NCBI GenBank assembly: GCA_040902585.1
Contig: JBBDXA010000121.1
Coordinates: 1 to 29,846 of the forward strand
Direction: 5' to 3'
DNA length: 29,846 bases
Source: JBBDXA01 sp040902585
GTDB taxonomy: Bacteria; Planctomycetota; Phycisphaerae; Phycisphaerales; Phycisphaeraceae
In this document: positions 27,201-29,846 of the stretch, piece after piece
Numbering within the stretch: position 1 is the first letter of the stretch
Layout of the letters: each line of letters opens with the position of its first letter
Notes under the pieces: model-generated
The model's input: the letters and a program-made list of their open reading frames with translations, nothing else
Told to the model about the DNA's origin: nothing
Database searches by the model: none
Made by a program: the position numbers and the translations under genes

Positions 27201-28567
27201 ACTCCGGGAGGCAGCCTTCGCCGGGCATGCGCCTCGTCGGCCAGGGCATGACGATCGTCGCATTGAACGATCCGGAGCAGCCCATCGCCGGCGTCGGGCA
27301 GGGGACGGCGCTGGCGTTTGATATCGACCGCGGCCTGATCTACATCGGCGAGAAATATGGCGGCGGCATCGGTGCGTATGAGATGAACGGCCGCCTTTCT
27401 CCGCAGCACTGTTACCGCACGGGCAACTACGACAAGCCCGATCATCCCGCCAGGCATCTTTACGATGTTCAGTTGCTCCAACTCGATCGCGCCACCGGCA
27501 ACCTGCTCGCGCTGACGAAGGATCAACTGCTCTGGGTGGAGCCGCCGGCCCTGACGACGCGGACGAAGCCGGTGTTCGATCCGCCTGTCGTCATCCCCGC
27601 GGTAAATGCGAAGCAGCGCGAAGGGCGTCCTCCCGCGTTCGTCGCCTACTCGAGCAACGGGCGCGAAGGGTATGAGTTTCAGAACGGCAGGCTCAGCAAG
27701 ATCGACGCGAAGACCGGCAAAGAGATCAAGTCCATCGATCTGCGCGGCCTGTCGCCGTTCGATGTCGTATTGACGAAGCAATTCGTCGTTCTTCTTTCCA
27801 GCAGCGCCACGCTGATCCGGCGCAGTGACATGACGCGCGGGACCAACGTGAGCTTTCACAGCGGCATCGGGCCGAGCATTGCCGCCTCGGAGGAAACCGA
27901 TCGAATCGCGATCGTGAACTGGGACGCGGTCACGGTGGCCGACTGCGGCACGGGCAAGTCGCTGCCGACGGTTCAGTGGAAGGATTTGAAGCGGACGCCG
28001 CAACTGGCGCGGCCGCTGCCGGGCTTCGACAGCCCGTTCCCGGTGCAGCAGGCGCGCATGCCGGTCCTCTCGCCTGACGGAAACTATCTGTTCGTCGTGA
28101 GCAATCGCCGAATCTGTCGGATCAAGATCGTCAACAATGTGCTGCTGCTGGACATGGTCAGTCCGCCGGACAACGACCGAAATAGTCCGCAACTGTCGAT
28201 CAGTCCCGATGGAAAGCATCTCGCGGCCTGGCCCGTGCCTGTTGCCGAGGTCGAGCGGATGCCTCACCAGTATCTCAGCGGTGTGGCGGTGTACGACGTG
28301 AACAAGCTGGACAAGCCGCTCTTTGTTCATTCAGCCGATCCGACGTTTGCCCGATTCGATTCCCAGCGCGGCTCGCTCTTGGTGCATGGCGACTTCGGCG
28401 CGCTGGCGGAGGTTGATCTGGCGACGCAGAAGGTGCGGCAGTACAAGGTCCCGCCCTTCATCGATACTGCCACAACACTGGAAGCGATTGGCGGGGATCG
28501 CGTCCTGCTCCGTCGGCGGACGGGGAATTTCGACTTCGAGCAATGGCTGATCGAACTGCCACGATGA
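24251..28567 (+). CDS. Exported multi-propeller protein with three related segments
   Basis: A 1438-residue exported protein. Signal peptide at residues 1-35 (MALVFLIALPGFATPARA). The rest is built of beta-propeller-type repeats with short blades such as VMFSPDGKLAYIV, VISDDGKYFASS, LTPDGKTMICVG, VLSPDGNYLFVV and SISPDGKHLAAW. Segments at about 397-532 and 780-915 are clear duplicates: both have a PL-L-A- start, VSLP[DN]L near the middle, a [LV][GD]-EC motif and a later SGA/RGE stretch. A weaker third copy lies at about 1116-1240. No catalytic motif or haem site was seen. ATG 24251 has GGAGG 6 bases upstream; upstream in-frame ATG 24044 lacks signal-peptide logic. It follows the FecR-type gene in the same direction and may be part of the same system as a secreted scaffold or sensor. 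Confidence 0.85.
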   Translation: MSNHRRMSSGWPLSIPMALVFLIALPGFATPARAADSPIITELPLQDVGPVMFSPDGKLAYIVHIDPKLNRVSDRGFKTYSISAYGTEDMKQHAHIAINYDVISLANSSLGVVALVRERQDKAQVWLLSRILEVKAKVAVGSADFVMASANTGFAYAIHFQTHVQNVHIIDLQQERLIKSLSPVQIPGFANAKRSPAARIARGSAASLNLLATGKHMIGEGGGSFLRLSVSEADIAYEEIGPRVTSNTANIVISDDGKYFASSGPDLVQSQYGAVICDVNDLTKPIISIPAMRIYAFGPGGSGVVYGKVFHGDRITAFDMKTGAALKRYDIDGTPVVHPKGARFFAIDRGKAKWVVDPTGLGKAGGTGAPVSDVKPVVGSKLLRAPLTKIKDATLVPLKLEAAKVLPFMHWSADGASAIILQSDGMLRRVSLPDLTEKLFLDLGTECSHMTVSAEGLVITARARQELIVVDEATFEVKNRVQVGDVERVATNRKMSLALAVSARGRDGRSVRLIDLQSGAVIHGAAKSPLKAWREDSGVKQLVTTLFSDVLGVEATPDGKAFSLFTGSRCYLFDIQGTDLILQLSPGKTEQPTRFYFDPDGVYVRQTLMEVRREVPVTGKSNTLYRTEIFPAANLTAPALVINCDYFNPQVNLDAAARQAYALGDGGYLVVYNAVGSEQSVYRVDDSKKSTNTGTKYAGARQLLVHPAGHRMLALTTEKIQWISLDGASPDLAVKVTREEWLGNAAQAAGAAALADIKVVVERSNLRKKREAMHGGAVTPLTLAAGELVPAMPISIDEKFLFLLEKKAGVLHQVSLPNLINERLVELGKECVGLALSSEGVVAATKQPQELWVFDVSTLNPKRVIPVPGMVDVTAAAGASVAFVSYSDRDKLAVIDLARGEIHATLSAAKLNADWNPPNAKVRRPVTFGRPQLTPDGKTMICVGVLFEVDGLELKWKGGAALAPGDLGVPVSSDSQWAAGPTSHSGRQPSPGMRLVGQGMTIVALNDPEQPIAGVGQGTALAFDIDRGLIYIGEKYGGGIGAYEMNGRLSPQHCYRTGNYDKPDHPARHLYDVQLLQLDRATGNLLALTKDQLLWVEPPALTTRTKPVFDPPVVIPAVNAKQREGRPPAFVAYSSNGREGYEFQNGRLSKIDAKTGKEIKSIDLRGLSPFDVVLTKQFVVLLSSSATLIRRSDMTRGTNVSFHSGIGPSIAASEETDRIAIVNWDAVTVADCGTGKSLPTVQWKDLKRTPQLARPLPGFDSPFPVQQARMPVLSPDGNYLFVVSNRRICRIKIVNNVLLLDMVSPPDNDRNSPQLSISPDGKHLAAWPVPVAEVERMPHQYLSGVAVYDVNKLDKPLFVHSADPTFARFDSQRGSLLVHGDFGALAEVDLATQKVRQYKVPPFIDTATTLEAIGGDRVLLRRRTGNFDFEQWLIELPR

Positions 28568-28597
28568 TGAGCGACCTTTGCGTGAAGCCGGCGCGCA

Positions 28598-29161
28598 TCA
28601 GGGGCGGCTGGCCGCTCGTTCCAACTGGTTCAGCGTCAAGGCGGCTGCATCACGGACCTGGGCATCTTCATCATTCAATGCCTTGACCACATCCGCAATG
28701 GCCGCGATGCCTTCTTCGCGCAGGTTTCCGAGCATCGTCAGCGCCCGTATCCGCACAAACGCTTCACGATCTTCCATGAGCCGGATCAGCCCGGGAAACG
28801 CGTCCTTCGAATGCGACGTGATCATGATGACCTGATCCCGGCTGGTCGCAGGGTCGAAGTCCCGGCCCTTGGATCGCACCCAGCGTTCCATCGCCTGCAC
28901 CGGCAGGGGATCATCCGGCCTTGCCCGCGCCAGGTAGCCCGCGACCACTAGCTGATTCAAGAAAGGAATCCTCGGTGCTGCGCCGTCATGAAGAGCGCGC
29001 AGGGCGGCGCGATCATCGCTGATTCGCACCAGGGCGCAGGCGAGCGGCGCGGAACCCAGGGGCGTTCGCGGATCCTTCATCGAGTTGTCGAAGAGCTTTC
29101 GCAGCGCCGGTGCGGCGGCCTTCGCCTTGTCGCCGTAGTCGCCCAGGCTTTCGAGCATCAC
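28598..29161 (-). pseudogene. 3' part of HEAT-repeat gene, after in-frame TAG
   Basis: After the TAG at 29164-29162 the same frame continues with GTG-ATG (29161, 29158) and about 187 residues of HEAT-like helices: APALRKLFDNSMKDPRTPLG, GLIRLMEDREAFVRIRALTM and VVKALNDEDAQVRDAAALTL, ending with TGA at 28600-28598. The match in frame and repeat pattern across the TAG shows this is the second half of the upstream gene. GTG or ATG could restart translation, but no ribosome site is obvious, so this half is probably not expressed as a native protein. It converges with the propeller gene, 30 bases apart. HEAT repeats act in protein binding or scaffolding; no partner is evident. Confidence 0.75.
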
Positions 29162-29846
29162 CTACCCCAGTCGAAAGTCACGATCGCCCGCGAGCGAGGT
29201 CATCTCCTCGATCAAGCCCTTCGGCGGGTCGGGACAGAACTTCGGCAGGGTCTGTGCGGCAGTCGCCTTGAGCTTGGCGCCTTCGCGTCCGGAGATGATC
29301 TGCGCCGCTGCGGGCCCCGCCTGCGCCGCCAGCTTCGGGCCCAGCTTCGCCAGGGCGCGCAGCACGTGATGTCGTCCATCCTCGCCCGCGCCGAAAGGCT
29401 GTTCCAGCAGCTTGATCATTACCGGCACCGCATCGGCACTGGCATCGCCCATTTGCCCGAGCGCATCGATTGCGGCGTAGGAAATCACGTGCTCTTCATG
29501 GCGCATGGCCTTGATCAGGTCGGGCACCGCCGCAGCCGCCTTCGCGCCGATCGCGCCCAGCGCCATCGCGGCACGCTCGCGCACATCCGCCTGATCCTTC
29601 GAATGCAGGACTTCAAGAAGATACGGAACGGCCTGTGCGGCCGCTGGGCCCATCGCGGCGATGGCATCCATGTGCGGACGCCGGTATTTCTCAAGCTTCG
29701 CCGCTTCGATGATGGCGGGCAGAAGGTCCGCCGCGTGCGGGCCCAGCGTCTGCGCAGCGGTCAGGGCCGCGCTGCGCCGGCTATAGATCGGCGAGCGCAG
29801 GTGTTCCTTGAGGGTCTCCAGCGCGGGCTTGGCCGCGCGGGCGTCG
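29162..29846 (-). CDS. HEAT-repeat protein (partial; start outside window; interrupted by TAG)
   Basis: The frame is open from the right edge to TAG at 29164-29162, about 227 codons without a start inside the gene's true 5' end. It encodes at least five 30-40 residue HEAT-like units: ALETLKEHLRSPIYSRRSAA, AVPYLLEVLHSKDQADVRERA, AVPDLIKAMRHEEHVISYAA and AVPVMIKLLEQPF. Each has the alternating helix and Ala/Gly-rich turn (DALGQMGDASADAV type). The frame and repeats continue past the TAG to 28598, so the full gene is longer than this piece. It is probably a scaffold or envelope-associated protein. A signal peptide, if any, lies outside the window. Confidence 0.78.
   Translation of the reverse strand, partial: DARAAKPALETLKEHLRSPIYSRRSAALTAAQTLGPHAADLLPAIIEAAKLEKYRRPHMDAIAAMGPAAAQAVPYLLEVLHSKDQADVRERAAMALGAIGAKAAAAVPDLIKAMRHEEHVISYAAIDALGQMGDASADAVPVMIKLLEQPFGAGEDGRHHVLRALAKLGPKLAAQAGPAAAQIISGREGAKLKATAAQTLPKFCPDPPKGLIEEMTSLAGDRDFRLG

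Noticed and set aside
11760..29164. Possible TAG recoding, because two genes carry in-frame TAG
   Set aside because: TAG ends at least four intact genes in this window (pseudopilin, ThuA fusion, DUF1592 protein, sigma factor), so it is a working stop codon. Independent nonsense mutations are simpler.
1..29846. tRNA, rRNA, CRISPR array, transposase or phage genes
   Set aside because: No cloverleaf-like sequence, regularly spaced direct repeats or recombinase motifs were recognised while reading both strands.

Overview
The window reads as a piece of a Planctomycetota chromosome, most likely Phycisphaerae-like. This is inferred from gene content: a DUF1501 protein with a Tat signal, a DUF1587/1592/1588/1585 cytochrome-type protein with CxxCH sites, a Cys-type sulfatase, a PEP-CTERM protein, an H-X9-DG pseudopilin, ThuA domains and an ECF sigma factor next to a giant FecR/VIT protein. 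Base composition is GC-rich with strong G/C third-position bias. No tRNA, rRNA, CRISPR array or transposase was recognised.

Layout. 1-913 (minus) is the start of a DUF1501 gene running off the left edge. 914-1915 is a debris zone: the central part of a class V aminotransferase (minus) abuts a frameshifted, unidentified plus-strand coding fragment. 1842-4933 is a small regulon: an amidohydrolase (minus) diverges from an alpha/beta hydrolase (plus), followed by a FadR-type GntR regulator. An identical 15-bp palindrome lies in the divergent promoter region and in front of the regulator gene, and on the plus strand it overlaps a plausible -10 element at both places.

5055-11750 is a probable three-gene operon for exported proteins: a PEP-CTERM protein, a pseudopilin-like protein, and a 1494-residue fusion of two ThuA domains, a LamG-like domain, a probable DUF6797 domain and a beta-propeller. 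11751-12405 holds a gene remnant and a nested inverted-repeat element. 12406-14829 is the DUF1592-type protein. 14860-16066 (minus) is a collapsed pseudogene built from pieces of planctomycete dehydrogenase-like and carbohydrate-binding-like proteins. 16367-17956 is a secreted sulfatase.

18093-28567 is the most unusual part. An ECF sigma factor is followed closely by a 1749-residue single-pass membrane protein that combines FecR, VIT, a degenerate vWA-like region, TPR-like repeats and a secretin/STN-like domain. A 1438-residue exported beta-propeller protein with three related internal segments follows. I infer a signalling system in which the giant protein controls the sigma factor. The window ends in a minus-strand HEAT-repeat gene interrupted by one in-frame TAG.

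Intact genes are mostly on the plus strand. The minus strand carries several truncated, frameshifted or nonsense-interrupted genes, which suggests either genome decay or local sequence errors. Everything here comes from reading the sequence and family knowledge; no database search was run.
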